In this document: positions 34,976 through 42,616 of the stretch, in pieces
How positions within the stretch are numbered: position 1 is the stretch's first letter
Layout of the letters: each line of letters opens with the position of its first letter
Source of the DNA: CAVSLM01 sp963728895
Lineage (GTDB): Bacteria > Pseudomonadota > Gammaproteobacteria > JBBQDK01
DNA length: 64,000 bases
Assembly: GCA_963728895.1 (NCBI GenBank)
Contig: CAVSLM010000011.1
Location: forward strand, 62,001 to 126,000
Direction of reading: 5' to 3'
Position numbers and translations under genes: made by a program
The notes under the pieces: generated by a model
Seen by the model: only the letters and a program-made list of their open reading frames with translations
Databases searched by the model: none
What the model was told of the DNA's origin: nothing

Positions 34976-36475
34976 GTGAAGATTCTCTTTTGTGCCAGCG
35001 AAGCGTATCCCCTGATCAAGACCGGCGGGCTCGCCGACGTTTGCGGTAGCCTGCCGAGAGCCGTGCAGTCCCTCGGCGAAGACGTACGCGTGATGTTGCC
35101 CGCTTTCCCACCGGTGCTTGAGCGCGCGGGCGACGTGCGTCCCATCGCCAGCCTGCATCTGATCGGCGCTGCCGAGCCCGTGGTGATCCTCGAGGGCCGC
35201 TTCCCCGACAGCACGCTGCCGCTGTACCTGGTCGATTCGGAAAGCCACTTTGCCCGTCCCGGGAATCCCTACCTGCAGCCGGACGGTACCGACTGGCCGG
35301 ACAATGCCGCGCGTTTTGCCCTGTTTGCACGCGCCGTGGTGGGCGTGGCACTCGGCCTCGATGTGCTCGACTGGCAACCGGATCTGGTGCATTGCAACGA
35401 TTGGCAGACCGGACTGGTGCCTCCACTGCTGGCGCTGCACGAGCCGCGCCCGGCGACCGTGTTCACCGTGCACAACCTGTCCTACCAGGGTTTGTTTTCC
35501 GCAGCCACCTTCGGCGCGCTGCGGCTGCCGGGAAGCTTGTGGTCCATCGAGGGCGTGGAGTTCCACAATCAGCTGTCGTTCCTGAAAGGCGGTATTGCCA
35601 GCGCCGACTGGGTGACGACGGTCAGTCCCACCTATGCGCAGGAGATCCGCACTCCACGTTACGGCTACGGCCTGGAAGGCTTGCTGCAATACCGCTCGGC
35701 GCAGCTCGCCGGCGTGCTGAACGGAATGGACGACAAGGTATGGAACCCGGCCACCGATCCGCACATCGAGCGCCGCTACGATGCGCGCGCGCTGCGCCAC
35801 AAGCTGTTCAACCGCTCGGCACTGCAGCGCGAGCTGGGTCTGCCCGTGAGTGCACGCCCCCTGCTGCTCGGCCACGTCGGCCGGCTGGTGGAGCAGAAGG
35901 GTGTCGATCTCATGCTGGAGGTGCTGGATGCGCTGTTCGAGGACCGCGTTCAACTGGTGATCCTGGGCACCGGGGATGCCCTGCTGGAGCAGGGCCTGCA
36001 GGAGGCTGCGCTGCGCCATCCCGAGCAGCTCGCCGTGCGCATCGGCTATGACGAAGGGCTCGCGCATCGGATCGAGGCCGGGTGCGACGCCTTCCTGATG
36101 CCTTCGCGCTACGAGCCTTGCGGGCTCAATCAGATGTACAGCCTGCGCTACGGAACCGTGCCCATCGTGCGCCGCACCGGCGGGCTCGCCGACACTGTCG
36201 TCGATCTGGACGAGCGCAGCGAGTCCGACTACAGCGCCACCGGTTTCACCTTCGACGACCCCTCTGCCAAGGCGCTGCTCGGCGTCTGCCGGCGCGCGCT
36301 CGAAGTGTTCCAGCATCGCCGGCTCGACTGGTGGAAACTGGTCATCACCGGCATGCGCGAGGATTATTCCTGGACGAAAAGCGCGCGGCGCTATCGCCAC
36401 ATCTACGCCGAGGCCTGCAGCAACCGGCGAGCCGAAGTGTTCGCGGTGCAGGCGCGCGAGTCGCGGGCCGTATAG
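34976..36475 (+). CDS. glgA: glycogen synthase (ADP-glucose type)
   Basis: A 499-residue GT5 enzyme that extends alpha-1,4-glucan from ADP-glucose. The N-terminal KTGGLADV glucose-binding motif (from about residue 15), VHCNDWQTGLVP, FTVHNLSYQGLF, VTTVSPTYAQEI, the C-domain GHVGRLVEQKGVDLM and SRYEPCGLNQMYSLRYGTVP are present. The start is GTG 34976, directly before MKILFCASEAYP. No other glycogen gene is in the window. Confidence 0.95.
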   Translation: MKILFCASEAYPLIKTGGLADVCGSLPRAVQSLGEDVRVMLPAFPPVLERAGDVRPIASLHLIGAAEPVVILEGRFPDSTLPLYLVDSESHFARPGNPYLQPDGTDWPDNAARFALFARAVVGVALGLDVLDWQPDLVHCNDWQTGLVPPLLALHEPRPATVFTVHNLSYQGLFSAATFGALRLPGSLWSIEGVEFHNQLSFLKGGIASADWVTTVSPTYAQEIRTPRYGYGLEGLLQYRSAQLAGVLNGMDDKVWNPATDPHIERRYDARALRHKLFNRSALQRELGLPVSARPLLLGHVGRLVEQKGVDLMLEVLDALFEDRVQLVILGTGDALLEQGLQEAALRHPEQLAVRIGYDEGLAHRIEAGCDAFLMPSRYEPCGLNQMYSLRYGTVPIVRRTGGLADTVVDLDERSESDYSATGFTFDDPSAKALLGVCRRALEVFQHRRLDWWKLVITGMREDYSWTKSARRYRHIYAEACSNRRAEVFAVQARESRAV

Positions 36476-36478
36476 CCG

Positions 36479-36796
36479 ATGCGAGTGCGCTATAGGATAC
36501 TGCCCGGGATTCTTGGCATGGGGCGTGTGCTGTTGCCGCTCCTCGCGCTGGCGGTCGCGGGCTGCTCGCAGGAACAGCAGAACAAAATTTCGCGCCTGGG
36601 AGTGACCTGGCTCGAGGGCGACTACCGCGTGACCTTCGCCGCCGGCAGCCACGTCAAGAGCTGGACTGTGAAGGGTGGCAAGGTCACCTCCGAGCCCGAA
36701 AAGGGTTACTACTATTTCTGGGCACGGGACGATGCCGGACACAAGTTCTACGTCCAGACGCCCATCGCCCGCACCTACATCGAAGAGATTCCCTGA
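36479..36796 (+). CDS. small putative lipoprotein
   Basis: A protein of up to 105 residues with a lipobox (LLPLLALAVAGC), Cys as the lipidation site. The rest is beta-rich: VTWLEGDYRVTFAAGSHVK, GGKVTSEPEKGYYYFW and KFYVQTPIARTYIEEIP. Family not recognised. The start may be ATG 36479, 3 nt after the glgA stop, or ATG 36518 directly before the signal. Co-transcription with glgA is likely. Confidence 0.7.
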   Translation: MRVRYRILPGILGMGRVLLPLLALAVAGCSQEQQNKISRLGVTWLEGDYRVTFAAGSHVKSWTVKGGKVTSEPEKGYYYFWARDDAGHKFYVQTPIARTYIEEIP

Positions 36797-36928
36797 CCGG
36801 GGTGCGGTAGTGCACCGCACACCCGGTCCTGCCGGTTGCCGCGCACACCCGATCCATCACAGGCCCGCTGGTACGGTTTCAGGCTCCGAAGCTACGCCGG
36901 GGCCGCCCCTATCATCGCCACAACGAAG

Positions 36929-36996
36929 AAAATCGGGGTCGGTGACAAACGAGGAGCGTTTGCACCGACCCCGGGGTTGGTGAGATTTCCGGGTTA
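36929..36996. repeat. REP-like hairpin (copy 2) joined to a repeat-B end
   Basis: GGGGTCGGTG (36935-36944) and CACCGACCCC (36963-36972) flank complementary CAAACG and CGTTTG, giving a strong hairpin like that at 17917-17987. It runs into GGTGAGATTTCCGGGTTA (36979-36996), a B-type end whose last three bases are the stop codon of the peptide gene. It separates convergent genes. Confidence 0.7.
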
Positions 36997-37257
36997 GAAG
37001 GCCACGTTGGTGTGAGCCCACTGCTCGGGCTTGAGGTTGAGGCGCAGACCGCCGAAGCCGGCACCGATCACGCCGACGTTGTTGAGGGCGTTGACGTTGA
37101 TTTCCTGCAGCTGGGCGATGTTCTGGTTGACGTTGATGTCGACCTTGGCAGCCGGGCCGAGGCGGTCGAGCCAGGAGCCGCCGCCGCGTACTTCGGTGCG
37201 GGCCTGGGCATCGAGCGCGGTGCTGTGCTCGAGGTCGCGGATGCTGAGTTGTGCCAT
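36994..37257 (-). CDS. double-glycine-leader peptide 1
   Basis: An 87-residue peptide. Residues 1-26 resemble a bacteriocin-type leader: LSIRDLEHSTALDAQA and then VRGG, with acidic/hydrophobic spacing typical for C39-peptidase processing. Cleavage after the Gly-Gly pair would release ~61 residues with many Asn/Val (VDINVNQNIAQLQEINVN) and a Gly-rich GVIGAGFGGLRLNL. No Cys is present. The ribosome site aggag precedes the ATG. Gene 2 (37321-37599) is upstream on the same strand with a similar leader and a shared GFGGL tail motif. No maturation or export gene lies nearby, so the function is unknown. Confidence 0.75.
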   Translation of the reverse strand: MAQLSIRDLEHSTALDAQARTEVRGGGSWLDRLGPAAKVDINVNQNIAQLQEINVNALNNVGVIGAGFGGLRLNLKPEQWAHTNVAF

Positions 37258-37279
37258 GGGAGTTTCTCCTGTTCGGTGG

Positions 37280-37307
37280 CCGGGACCGGTGATGTCACCG
37301 GCCCCGG
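37280..37307. other. hairpin between the two peptide genes
   Basis: CCGGGACCGGTGA and TCACCGGCCCCGG form a 12-bp stem with one mismatch and a 2-nt centre. It lies between peptide genes 2 and 1 and could set their mRNA ratio. Confidence 0.45.
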
Positions 37308-37320
37308 TTTGCCGGGCGGG

Positions 37321-37599
37321 TTAGAGTGCGCGCACCAGGCCGCCGAAGCCGCCGAAGTTGATGTTGTTCTGGGCGTGCTGGGTGGGCTTGATGACGGACT
37401 TGATGTCGTCGGCGAAGGCGACGTTGTTGCCGTTCTGGTTGACGATGTCCTGCACCTGTCCGATCGACTGCTCGGCGGAGAAGTCGAGCTTGCTCTTGGA
37501 GGAGAAGAACGAGGGCAGCAGGAAGCGGCCGCCGCGCACCGAGGCCAGCGCGTCGCGGTCGAGCTGTGCGGTCTTGTTCAGGTCTTTGATGGTCAGCAT
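37321..37599 (-). CDS. double-glycine-leader peptide 2
   Basis: A 92-residue peptide with leader MLTIKDLNKTAQLDRDALAS and VRGG at 21-24. The predicted mature part (~68 residues) starts RFLLPSFFSSKSKLDFSAEQ and ends INFGGFGGLVRAL. It shares with peptide 1 the leader pattern L-[KR]-D-L-x-x-[ST]-x-x-LD-x-x-A-x-x-x-VRGG, an Asn/Gln-rich middle and the GFGGL tail. A ribosome site (ggag) lies before the ATG. A sigma-54-type promoter and a perfect inverted repeat lie just upstream. It is probably a secreted peptide or small RiPP-like precursor; no enzyme supports modification. Confidence 0.75.
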   Translation of the reverse strand: MLTIKDLNKTAQLDRDALASVRGGRFLLPSFFSSKSKLDFSAEQSIGQVQDIVNQNGNNVAFADDIKSVIKPTQHAQNNINFGGFGGLVRAL

Positions 37600-37640
37600 G
37601 GTGGTATCTCCGGTTTCGTAAGTAAGGGGTCTGGGGTTTC

Positions 37641-37664
37641 GGTCATGAGCCTGTGCTCATGACC
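37641..37664. promoter_or_regulatory. inverted repeat at the peptide transcription start
   Basis: GGTCATGAGC and GCTCATGACC are perfect 10-base arms around CTGT. The predicted sigma-54 start site (near 37661) falls at its edge, so it may be an operator or a 5' mRNA hairpin. Confidence 0.5.
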
Positions 37665-37671
37665 CGGATAG

Positions 37672-37687
37672 AGCAGGGGCCGTGCCA
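37672..37687 (-). promoter_or_regulatory. sigma-54-type promoter of the peptide operon
   Basis: Read on the minus strand, TGGCACGGCCCCTGCT has the invariant GG and GC dinucleotides 10 nt apart and differs from the consensus TGGCACG-N4-TTGCA core at one or two positions. It lies 73 nt upstream of peptide 2. Sigma-54 dependence needs an activator, whose site was not found; a GTCAC-ATGA-GTGAC palindrome at 37831-37844 is one candidate. Confidence 0.5.
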
Positions 37688-38090
37688 GTGACGGCGAGGA
37701 AGACCCAAGTGATTGTTCTCAAGGGATAGCGCGACGCCCGTGCAGTGTTGCCGTACGCGGAAAGGCATGGGCTCGTCGGGTGCGCACCAACGTTTCTTGC
37801 ACCGCATGTTGGGTCATCGGCCACAGCTGTGTCACATGAGTGACGAGCGTTGACGAAGCCCGCCCACAGCGGTCCACCACTCCCACCTATTCAGGTGCTC
37901 GGGCGCGGTCGTGGGACGATCGGTGCTCCTGTGGATGTCGCCGCAGCCGCGCCGGGATCCCGATGACAGATGCGGGCTAGTAAACCTTTTCGCGCAGGAG
38001 CAACAGCGCAGGACCTGCTATAGCAAATCTGTAACAAGTAGGTCGTTCGCCGATAGCACGGCACTGCAGCCAGGAATCGCGCTCGTGCCC

Positions 38091-38762
38091 ATGTCGATCT
38101 TGCACCTGCTCGTGCTGTTGGTTCTAGACCAGACCCCGGCGCGCGCCGCCGCCGCGCCGATGGCGCCCGTGGGCGTCATGGCGCGCGCGGGCAGCACCGC
38201 AGCGGTCGAAGACAATCCGGATGGGACGCACGCTCACGTGTTTCCGGGCATCCGCATTGAGGCTCCACCGCAAGAGCTCCGGCAACTGGAAAAATGGCTG
38301 CAGGAGATCCGGGCCGTCCCTTACGGACGCCAGACGCTCGAGGCGATTGCCGCGAGCGGAAACCACGTCACCATCCGGCACTCGGCATGGGCGCTCGGCT
38401 CGTCGGGGCGCACCCTGGCCCCCGTCACCGCCAATCTGACCAACGGCAAGGGGGAAAACGTGGAAATCCTCTTCGATGCGCGTATGCCCGAGGCCGGCAG
38501 CCATCTCGTCTTCGACTCCCACCACCAGCCCATTCCCTTCACCGCGGTGGAGAGTCTGTTCCATGAACTCGCCCATGCCCGCCACCTCACCCGCGGCGAC
38601 TGGCGCTACTTCGATTCCGAAGGACAGGCCATCGAGGACGAAAATGTATTTCGCACCCACCTCGCGCGCATGCAGGGCAAGAAGGAAGTCAGTCTGCGCA
38701 GCGGCATCGCCGGGCGGCAGGTGTGGTGGCCCGACGGGCAGATGGCGGCGAGCGCCTGGTAA
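38091..38762 (+). CDS. exported M91-like zinc metallopeptidase
   Basis: A 223-residue protein. The ATG at 38091 starts a signal peptide (MSILHLLVLLVLDQTPARA). The mature part has a zinc-protease motif in ESLFHELAHARH, with the third ligand probably Glu in AIEDENVFR, as in the M91 family (the NleD effector type). NVEILFDARMPEAGSHLVFD is a typical upstream strand pair. The family includes host-targeted effectors, but this copy has a Sec-type signal, pointing to the periplasm or medium. It is divergent from the peptide genes. The frame stays open upstream to 37911, but that part is not protein-like. Confidence 0.75.
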   Translation: MSILHLLVLLVLDQTPARAAAAPMAPVGVMARAGSTAAVEDNPDGTHAHVFPGIRIEAPPQELRQLEKWLQEIRAVPYGRQTLEAIAASGNHVTIRHSAWALGSSGRTLAPVTANLTNGKGENVEILFDARMPEAGSHLVFDSHHQPIPFTAVESLFHELAHARHLTRGDWRYFDSEGQAIEDENVFRTHLARMQGKKEVSLRSGIAGRQVWWPDGQMAASAW

Positions 38763-38777
38763 GCCCCAGTCCAGCGC

Positions 38778-38795
38778 CCGGAAATCCCACCAGCC
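38778..38795 (+). repeat. repeat-B-end-like motif
   Basis: CCCGGAAATCCCACCAGC matches the B terminal repeat with one change. It lies 15 nt after the stop of the metallopeptidase gene. Confidence 0.55.
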
Positions 38796-38828
38796 GGATC
38801 GCAGGCCTGATGAACTGCGGGCTGTTGC

Positions 38829-39371
38829 TCAGGCAGGTCGGCGCGTATATGCAGCGTCGAACGCCGCTTCGAGCAGAGGATGCGTCCCCCGTAGCTCGTC
38901 CACCACCTGTTTGGCCCAGTCGAAATACTCCCTGCGGCGTTCCACGTTCCAGTTCGCAGGGGGGCAGACGTGGAGATCGCGCAGGTTGGCGGTCTTGTCG
39001 GCGAGCTTCACCAGCCGTGCCGCGTAGCTGGCATGTGCGGCGCGCTCGATCTGCAGCCGCTTGCGCTCTTCCCGGAGCAGAAACTTGTCGTCGGTCAGCT
39101 CCAGCACGATGCCGCAGATGGTTCGACCGAACTCGCGATCGATCTCGGCCGGCGTGGTGTCGGTGTCTTCCAGGGTGTCGTGCAGCAGTGCCGCGCAGAT
39201 CACCACCACGTCCGTCACGTTTCCCTCGCTACAGAGTATGTTCGCGAGCGCGATCGGATGGTTGATGTACGGTGAGGCTTCGGCGTCCTTGCGTCGCTGG
39301 TCCTTGTGCTTGTGCGCTGCAAACGCCAGCGCCCGAAGCAACAGTCGCAGCTCCTCGAGTTCAGTGGACAT
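38829..39371 (-). CDS. Mesh1-like HD-domain (p)ppGpp hydrolase
   Basis: A 180-residue stand-alone HD protein similar to the hydrolase domain of SpoT and to animal Mesh1. The motifs are ALAFAAHKHKDQRRKD, SPYINHPIALANIL, VVICAALLHDTLEDTDTT with the metal-binding HD and ED pairs, and VKLADKTANLRDL. There is no synthetase, TGS or ACT domain, so it would only degrade alarmones. ATG 39371 gives the normal N-terminus. Confidence 0.88.
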   Translation of the reverse strand: MSTELEELRLLLRALAFAAHKHKDQRRKDAEASPYINHPIALANILCSEGNVTDVVVICAALLHDTLEDTDTTPAEIDREFGRTICGIVLELTDDKFLLREERKRLQIERAAHASYAARLVKLADKTANLRDLHVCPPANWNVERRREYFDWAKQVVDELRGTHPLLEAAFDAAYTRRPA

Positions 39372-40024
39372 GTCTGTCCCTGGCGCGGATCTCAGCACAG
39401 TTTGGTCGTCCCCAAGGCAAGCTCCGCGGTGTGCCGCGCGCTTCGCTCCCCCCACGTGATCCGATGGCGCAGAAGGCGCTCGTCATGGAAATCGTGCGCG
39501 CGAAATTTTCTGGCGGCTGTCATTATCGGCACTCTCGCGAATGGTAACGATCTCCCATACCTACCGGAAGCGTCTTCGAACGGCGACGCACGCGTTGATA
39601 AGAATTTCCTGATTCTCCGTTCGAGGTCCATCCCCAGCGTCGCTCATAGACGACGTTATGGACCTTGAATTTTCGGGAGCGCGGCAGCGAAGGATGGAAG
39701 TCCATCCACAACTCAAGGAGTGTAAACGATTTGTTCCCGTGGGCCCAATAATTGAAAGAGGGATGTCGTGGAGGCCGCGGCGGTGATCGTGGAAGTCCGG
39801 GGGCCCATCGAAAAGGTGCAAGTTCTGCCGTGCAGGCAAAGGAACCGGGGGCTGCACGTGCTGCAGCGGTTGCGCTCCACAAGCTTTCCGACTTGCGATG
39901 TAGGGGCCCAATTGGCCGCAGCCACCGTGGCGTGGCGCACAGCGCAGCAATGCCTGACCGGCATTTGCCTCCGGTCGAACGCACGGCTTCGCGCCGCGAG
40001 CGGTTTTTTCGGAGGACTCGATCC
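39372..40024. other. intergenic stretch without a recognised gene
   Basis: 653 bases, somewhat richer in A+T than their surroundings around 39540-39720. No frame on either strand shows a family or convincing codon use. It includes the divergent upstream regions of the HD hydrolase and HAF-repeat genes. Confidence 0.4.
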
Positions 40025-41065
40025 ATGAACAACTTCTTCAATCACCATCACCGTCCCACGCAACGTTACGGTGGCCTGGCCATTGCCGCGTTGCTGGTGC
40101 TGCCGGCGCTGCCGGCCACGGCGCAGTATCAGATCACCGACCTCGGAGTCGACGTGGCGCCGCATTCGATCAGCCTCGACGGCAGCGTGGCGGGGGCTCA
40201 CGGCGTGGGAACGACCCGCGCCTTCCTGTACACCTGGGCCACCGGTATCCAGGATCTGTCCGCAGGGATCGTCGCCAACGCGGTGAATGCGGCAGGCCAG
40301 ACGGTCGGCAATACCGCCGGTGGGGCTTTCCTCTACACCCGGGGTGGCGGCATGCAGCAATGGAGCGGGCGCAGCGCCAATGCCGTCAACCAGAGCGGCA
40401 TCATTGCAGGCAGCCAGGCAATGCCCAACCCCTACGGTGGGACCGCGAAACCGTACGCGCCGGCGCTCTACCAAAACGGCGGCTGGCGAGTTCTCGACGT
40501 TGCCAGGGTCTATTCCCGCGGCCGCCGGAAAGGCGTCTATGCGGACGTCTTCTCGCTGCTCGATGTCAACGAGCTGGGCTACGCGGTCGGTACCCACAGA
40601 CGAACGGGTCTGAGCGGCTCCTCGGCGTTCATGACCGAACCGTCTTTCCGGAAGGTCATCGATCTGCAGATCCCGGGAGGTGGTAGTGGCACGGCCATCA
40701 ACAATCTCAACCATGTGGTGGGGACCTCCGGCGCTTCCCACGCCTACCTCTATGATGGTGCCAACGTCATCGATCTGGGCACGTTGAAGGGCGGGTTGCG
40801 CAGCAGCGCCGCCGACATCAACGATTCGGACATCGTGGTGGGCAGTGCCTGGTTGTCGAAGACCCTGTCCAGTCTCTACCAGCCCGATCAGTATCACGCT
40901 TTCATTTGGCAAAAGGGCAGCATGAACGATTTGAACGACCTCATCCCCGCGAATACCGGGTGGACCCTGACGGCGGCGACGGCGATCAGCCCCACGGGAA
41001 GAATCGTCGGCACCGGCCTGCTCGGCGGGAAGGTGCACGGCTTCCTGTTGACGCCCGTGCCATAG
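40025..41065 (+). CDS. exported HAF-repeat beta-propeller-like protein
   Basis: A 346-residue secreted protein. A His-rich start is followed by a signal peptide (GLAIAALLVLPALPATAQ). The rest is built of HAF-type repeats, where units such as AFLYTWATGIQDLSAGIVAN, AYLYDGANVIDLGTLKGG and HAFIWQKGSMNDLNDLIP alternate with IN-x-x-G-x-VVG turns. Such proteins are extracellular and often carry C-terminal sorting tags; none is visible here. Ribosome site ggaggac precedes the ATG. The function is unknown. Confidence 0.88.
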   Translation: MNNFFNHHHRPTQRYGGLAIAALLVLPALPATAQYQITDLGVDVAPHSISLDGSVAGAHGVGTTRAFLYTWATGIQDLSAGIVANAVNAAGQTVGNTAGGAFLYTRGGGMQQWSGRSANAVNQSGIIAGSQAMPNPYGGTAKPYAPALYQNGGWRVLDVARVYSRGRRKGVYADVFSLLDVNELGYAVGTHRRTGLSGSSAFMTEPSFRKVIDLQIPGGGSGTAINNLNHVVGTSGASHAYLYDGANVIDLGTLKGGLRSSAADINDSDIVVGSAWLSKTLSSLYQPDQYHAFIWQKGSMNDLNDLIPANTGWTLTAATAISPTGRIVGTGLLGGKVHGFLLTPVP

Positions 41066-41075
41066 CCCGGAAAGC
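41066..41075 (+). repeat. short repeat-B-end-like motif after a stop codon
   Basis: CCCGGAAAGC follows the TAG stop of the HAF-repeat gene. Only nine bases match the B end, so this may be chance, but the placement is the same as at 34842. Confidence 0.3.
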
Positions 41076-41095
41076 AACAGGGCTCGCTGGCACCA

Positions 41096-41124
41096 TACCC
41101 CGACACCGTCACGGTGTCGGGGTA
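41096..41124. terminator. strong hairpin between convergent genes
   Basis: TACCCCGACACCGT and its exact complement are separated by one base, giving a long GC stem between the HAF gene and the convergent Spy-like gene. There is no T-run on either side. It probably ends or protects both transcripts. Confidence 0.6.
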
Positions 41125-41194
41125 GGTGGACCTGCAGGTGCCGCGAGCCTCCTTGGGGACCTCTACGAGGCGAACACCGGCACCCGCGTGCGCG

Positions 41195-41671
41195 TCAGCC
41201 CCGCGGTGACCACTTTCCGCGCATCTGCTGCAGCTGCTCGCGTTGCTCGGGTGTGAGCACCTGGTGTATGGCGCTACGCATCTCGCTGCGAAGCACGATG
41301 GTCTGCGAGAGCGCCTGACCCTGGGCGTCGGCGAGCTGGTGCAGGCGATTGGCATCGGGCTGGTCCTGCCGCTGCAGGGTCCGCAGCTCCTGGCGGTTGG
41401 TGCGCATGCGGTCTGCCAGCGCCCGTAGCTCGGGCCGGTACTTGTCCACCACGCCGCGCATGGCGGTGCGCTGTTCCGGCGTTACGTTCAGCCGGTCGGC
41501 CATGCGCTCGATGCGCTGCTCGGAATCGTGACGGCCCTGAAACATCGCAGCATGGGGTGTACGATGGCAGCCGAAGCCGGCTGCCGGCGGATCGGCGAGC
41601 ACCGCAGCCGCAGTGCCGATGCTGCTCGCGGCAAGCAGCGTGATGAGCCATTTCGAAGTCTTCCGGTTCAT
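41195..41671 (-). CDS. Spy/CpxP-family periplasmic protein
   Basis: A 158-residue protein with a signal peptide (WLITLLAASSIGTAAAVLA). Two LTxxQ-type motifs are present, LNVTPEQRTAMRGVV and VLTPEQREQLQQM, within a helical, Gln/Arg-rich body, as in Spy and CpxP, which act as chaperones and, for CpxP, as inhibitor of CpxA. It is transcribed divergently from the cpxR-like gene, and a CpxR-type box lies between them. A ribosome site (ggagg) precedes ATG 41671. Confidence 0.88.
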   Translation of the reverse strand: MNRKTSKWLITLLAASSIGTAAAVLADPPAAGFGCHRTPHAAMFQGRHDSEQRIERMADRLNVTPEQRTAMRGVVDKYRPELRALADRMRTNRQELRTLQRQDQPDANRLHQLADAQGQALSQTIVLRSEMRSAIHQVLTPEQREQLQQMRGKWSPRG

Positions 41672-41763
41672 GGTTTGATCCTCCTGTTGCAAGGCCTGTG
41701 TGGCCGTTGGTTCGGTACGAGCACAGGCTAGCGCCGCAGGCCGTAAGCGTGCGTAGCAGGCAC

Positions 41764-41778
41764 GTAAAAGCACGTAAA
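41764..41778 (+). promoter_or_regulatory. CpxR-type binding site
   Basis: GTAAA-AGCAC-GTAAA is an exact match to the CpxR consensus of two GTAAA half-sites spaced by five bases. It lies 93 nt upstream of the spy/cpxP-like start and 141 nt upstream of the cpxR-like start, in the shared regulatory region. Confidence 0.65.
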
Positions 41779-41918
41779 CGCCGTACGTCGTGCACGCTCG
41801 CCTCGCGCCGGTTGTGGCAGTATCTTCAGCACACGATCTTCTTTCCGACGGTCGGTATGTCCTTGCATGCACGGTGACTTCCTGCAGGTGCCCGGTCGCA
41901 ACGCCGGCTTGACGAGAG

Positions 41919-42611
41919 ATGCCCCGTATACTGCTTGCCGATGATGATGTGGAGCTATGCGGGATGCTGACCGAGTATCTCGCCGCCGAGGGCTTCGCGG
42001 TCACTGCCGTACACGATGGCTCGCAGGCGCTCGCAGCATTGCGCAATGGCGCCTTCGATCTGGTGGTACTCGATGTGATGATGCCGGGCAGGAACGGCTT
42101 CGACGTGCTGCGCGAGCTGCGCGGGCACAGCCGCACGCCGGTGCTCATGCTCACTGCTCGCGACGAGGACGTCGACACCATCGTCGGTCTCGAGCTCGGC
42201 GCCGACGACTATCTGGGCAAACCCTGCAACCCGCGCCTGTTGACCGCACGCATCCGTGCCATCCTGCGCCGCGCCCGGGCGCCCGAGTCCGGGAATTCGG
42301 CGACACCGCAGGTGCTGGAGCTTGGCGACCTGCAAATGCACACCGGCGCGCGCACCGTGACCAGGGCAGGCAGCGCCGTCGCCATGACCAGCACCGAGTA
42401 CAGCGTGCTGGAGGTGCTGCTACGCGAGGCGGGGCGCGTGGTCGCCAAGTCGGAGCTCTCGCAACGGGCGTTGGGGCGCAAGCTCGCCCGCTTCGACCGC
42501 AGCCTGGACATGCACGTGAGCAGCCTGCGCCGCAAGCTCGGGCGGCTGCCGAATGGCGAGGAACGCATCGCCACCGTGCGTGGCGTGGGCTACCAGTACG
42601 TCGTGTACTGA
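41919..42611 (+). CDS. cpxR: OmpR-family response regulator, CpxR-like
   Basis: A 230-residue regulator. The receiver has the acidic pair Asp8/Asp9, phospho-acceptor Asp52 in VVLDVMMPG, Thr in LMLTARDED and Lys in YLGKPCNP. A winged-helix DNA-binding domain follows (MTSTEYSVLEVLLREAGRVV, FDRSLDMHVSSLRRKLG, TVRGVGYQYV). Co-transcribed with the sensor kinase 5 nt downstream, and divergent from a Spy/CpxP-like gene with a CpxR box; this supports the CpxR assignment. Confidence 0.9.
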   Translation: MPRILLADDDVELCGMLTEYLAAEGFAVTAVHDGSQALAALRNGAFDLVVLDVMMPGRNGFDVLRELRGHSRTPVLMLTARDEDVDTIVGLELGADDYLGKPCNPRLLTARIRAILRRARAPESGNSATPQVLELGDLQMHTGARTVTRAGSAVAMTSTEYSVLEVLLREAGRVVAKSELSQRALGRKLARFDRSLDMHVSSLRRKLGRLPNGEERIATVRGVGYQYVVY

Positions 42612-42616
42612 GCCCC

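Noticed and set aside
34838..36820. 660-codon minus-strand frame opposite glgA
   Set aside because: glgA motifs are unambiguous on the plus strand; the other frame has none.
39523..40041. Minus-strand frame of 172 codons in the gap before the HAF gene
   Set aside because: No ribosome site, no domain and atypical composition; not supported as a gene.
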